64,000 nucleotides of DNA from Alcanivorax sp. DSM 26293 (GTDB lineage Bacteria > Pseudomonadota > Gammaproteobacteria > Pseudomonadales > Alcanivoracaceae): assembly GCF_900107995.1 (NCBI RefSeq), contig NZ_FNUM01000002.1:1-64000 (forward strand), given 5' to 3'. The translations under genes were made by a program, and so were the position numbers. Under the pieces are notes generated by a model. The model was given only the letters and a program-made list of their open reading frames with translations, had not been told where the DNA came from and did no database searches. Positions 62,066 through 64,000 of the stretch are shown piece by piece. Position 1 is the stretch's first letter; each line of letters begins with the position of its first letter.

Positions 62066-64000
62066 TCAGGAGTTTCCGTTGTTCTTGTCGTCGAGCTCTT
62101 TGATGAGGGTTTCCTGCAGTTGCTGACACAGGGCCGGGTCGGAAACCGGCTCACCATCAAGATCGGTAATGAAAAAGACGTCTTCTGCGCGCTCGCCCAG
62201 GGTGGCAATGCGGGCATTTTGTACCAGCAGTTCGAAGCGCATGAAGATGCGGCCGATATGCGCCAGCAGGCCGGGGCGATCCAGGGTCTGGATGTCTACG
62301 GCGGTGCGATCGTTGACGATGTCGTTGCTGATCACCACCTGGGTGGGCACATCGAAATGTTTGTGTCGACGCGGCATGCGCCGGCTCACCGTGGAGGAGA
62401 AACGTTCCGGGTGTTTCAGGGTTTCGGTGAGCGTTTTACGAATCTGTTCGATGCGCGGCCAGTCTTCGCCAATGGGGGTGCCATGCTCGTCCAGAACGAT
62501 GTAGGTATCCAGACTGAAGCCGTCGGCACTGGTGATGATCCGTGCGTCCATGATGGTCAGGCCCAGGGTGTCCAGGGCGTTCACCGTGGCGCTGAACAGG
62601 TTGCGGGTGTCCGGGGTGTAGATAAAGATCTGCGACCCTCCCGCCAGCACGCTCTGACTGGACTCCCGAATCAGCACCAATGGGTCGTCCGGATCTTCCC
62701 GGTCCAGCAGGGCTTCGGTATGCCAGGCGATGTCCCGGGGTGTCTCGCGCAGAAAGTATTCGTCACCAATGTTCGCCCACAGGGATTCGATGGCTCTGGG
62801 ATCGTGATCCCGCTCGGTGAGCATCTTCATGGCGGCATCGCGGGTTTCGTCGATCCAGTCCTGTTTCTCCACCGGATTGTTGAGACCCCGGCGCAGGGCG
62901 CGCTTGGTTTCCGTGTAGAGCTGACGCAGCAGGGAGGCCCGCCAGGAGTTCCACAGGGTGGGGTTGGTGGCGTTGATATCCGCCACGGTCAGCACATAGA
63001 GATAATCCAGGTGGACCAGGTCGCCGACCTTGCGGGCAAATTCGTAGACCACATCCGGGTCGGAGATGTCCTTGCGCTGGGCGGTCACGCTCATGGTCAG
63101 GTGGTTTCTTACCAGCCAGGCCACCAGCTTGCCGTCCCAGGCGGTCAGTCCATGGCGCTGGCAGAAGGCAATGGCGTCTTCCGCGCCCAGTTCGGAATGG
63201 TCGCCGCCGCGGCCCTTGGCGATATCGTGGTAAAGCCCGGCGGTGTAGAGCAGTTCCGGCTTGGGCAGGCGGTAGAACACCTCGCTGGCCAGGGGGAATT
63301 CCTCGCGCAGGTCCTCATAGCGCAACCGGCGCATATTCTTGATCACCAGCAGGGTATGGGCATCCACGGTGTAAATGTGGAACAGGTCGTACTGCATCAT
63401 GCCGATGATGCCGCCGAACTCCGGCAGGTATTTGCCGAGGATGCCGTAGCGTTTCATGCGCCGCAGCTGCGAGAACAGGGCATGGGGGCTGCGCAGCAAC
63501 TGCATGAAAAGGTCGGTGTTTTCCGGGTTGCTGCGGAAGGCATCATTGATCTGCCGGCGATGATAAATCAGTGCCCGCACCGTGGCGGCCCGAATCCCTT
63601 TCAATTCCGGGTTCTGGGCCATCAACACAAAGGCTTCCAGCAGGGCGCTGGGGTGTTTCTCGAAGACGTCCGGGCTGGTCACTTCCAGGTAATCGTTGCG
63701 CACCTGGAAGCGCCGGTTCAGTGGTCGCACCTGGTCCGGCTTTTCGTTGTGCAGGATTACCTCATCGAACAGCTGCAGCAGCATTTCGTTGAGTACCGAC
63801 AGGGCCAGTGCTACCCGGTAGAAGCCTTTCATGAAATGTTCCACCGCCAGGTTGGCGTTGGAATCCTCGTGGCCCAGACGGGTGGCGAGCTGGCGCTGGT
63901 GATCGAACAGCAGCCGGTTTTCGTTGCGCTCGGTGTGGACATGCAACTGCCAGCGTACTTCCCAGAGATAATCCAGGCACTTGCGCAACACGCCATACTC
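62066..64000 (-). CDS. glnD: Bifunctional uridylyltransferase/uridylyl-removing enzyme GlnD, 3' part
   Basis: The C-terminal 645 or so codons of GlnD are present; the 5' end with the nucleotidyltransferase active site lies beyond the right edge. Visible parts are the HD domain (HDIAKGRGGDHSELGAEDA, the uridylyl-removing site) and two ACT domains (TVNALDTLGLTIMDARI, DRPGLLAHIGRIFMRF) that sense glutamine. GlnD modifies GlnK Tyr51, and glnK is encoded at 41129. It lies 4 bases upstream of dapC, matching the glnD-dapC order of pseudomonads. Confidence 0.95.
   Translation of the reverse strand, partial: EYGVLRKCLDYLWEVRWQLHVHTERNENRLLFDHQRQLATRLGHEDSNANLAVEHFMKGFYRVALALSVLNEMLLQLFDEVILHNEKPDQVRPLNRRFQVRNDYLEVTSPDVFEKHPSALLEAFVLMAQNPELKGIRAATVRALIYHRRQINDAFRSNPENTDLFMQLLRSPHALFSQLRRMKRYGILGKYLPEFGGIIGMMQYDLFHIYTVDAHTLLVIKNMRRLRYEDLREEFPLASEVFYRLPKPELLYTAGLYHDIAKGRGGDHSELGAEDAIAFCQRHGLTAWDGKLVAWLVRNHLTMSVTAQRKDISDPDVVYEFARKVGDLVHLDYLYVLTVADINATNPTLWNSWRASLLRQLYTETKRALRRGLNNPVEKQDWIDETRDAAMKMLTERDHDPRAIESLWANIGDEYFLRETPRDIAWHTEALLDREDPDDPLVLIRESSQSVLAGGSQIFIYTPDTRNLFSATVNALDTLGLTIMDARIITSADGFSLDTYIVLDEHGTPIGEDWPRIEQIRKTLTETLKHPERFSSTVSRRMPRRHKHFDVPTQVVISNDIVNDRTAVDIQTLDRPGLLAHIGRIFMRFELLVQNARIATLGERAEDVFFITDLDGEPVSDPALCQQLQETLIKELDDKNNGNS

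Overview
The window reads as chromosomal DNA of a marine, lipid- and hydrocarbon-degrading gammaproteobacterium, most likely the Alcanivorax group. This is an inference from gene content and high-GC codon use, not a database match. Supporting content: a ferritin-like hydrolase beside a Baeyer-Villiger-type monooxygenase, fadE, a complete ETF/ETF-quinone oxidoreductase set, acyl-CoA-binding protein, SCP2 protein, plsB, several acyl-CoA thioesterases and an aldehyde dehydrogenase. Most genes are ordinary core genes; no tRNA, rRNA or CRISPR array was seen.

Layout. 1-1.3 kb is accessory: the 3' end of an IS3-family element, a well-formed integron attC site (428-487) and an AT-rich cassette gene with an HEPN-like RX4H motif. 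1.3-5.5 kb: a small membrane protein and methyltransferase, the hydrolase/monooxygenase pair behind a 7-bp-arm palindrome, and a DUF3465 protein. 5.85-10.2 kb is one 1446-codon gene of unknown role ending in a HEVLH metalloprotease-like domain; it is the most unusual protein here. 10.3-20.6 kb: rsuA, an MpaB-like oxygenase, a LysR regulator, ETF-QO divergent from etfBA, a lipoprotein, an SDR and an FAD oxidoreductase. 20.8-24.7 kb is a four-gene operon of ATP-grasp, alpha-E, transglutaminase and the proteasome-like protease Anbu. 24.8-34.5 kb: an LTA-synthase-like sulfatase, thioesterase/acyltransferase, a GAF membrane protein, ACBP, an EamA transporter and MtfA. 34.8-36.7 kb: minCDE. 37.2-43.4 kb: fadE, a CnoX-like thioredoxin, glnK-amtB behind candidate NtrC/sigma-54 sites, and an SCP2 protein. 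43.5-48.8 kb: mobA, a YoaA/DinG helicase, tsaB, a thioesterase, uppP and rsmJ. 49-57.7 kb: plsB, a DyP peroxidase, an aldehyde dehydrogenase and an AaeXAB-like efflux operon. 57.9-64 kb: dapE, dapD, a YffB/ArsC-like protein, dapC and the 3' part of glnD.

How genes work together. Fatty-acid or alkane use is served by the monooxygenase pair, aldehyde dehydrogenase, FadE, ETF and ETF-QO (electrons to quinone), ACBP and thioesterases; PlsB and a PlsC-like protein lead into glycerolipids. glnK-amtB and glnD are parts of one nitrogen-sensing circuit at opposite ends of the right half. The dap genes supply lysine and diaminopimelate for peptidoglycan, with UppP recycling the lipid carrier.

Between genes there are at least four families of dispersed palindromes: A, with TCACGAG arms; B, with CTGTAGGAGC arms; C, with GTAGGGTGCACTGAG arms; and D, with GTTGACAG arms. 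In two places a family A unit sits inside or beside a family B unit. Several starts were moved inside the longest reading frame on ribosome-binding-site grounds; the reasons are given in each entry.
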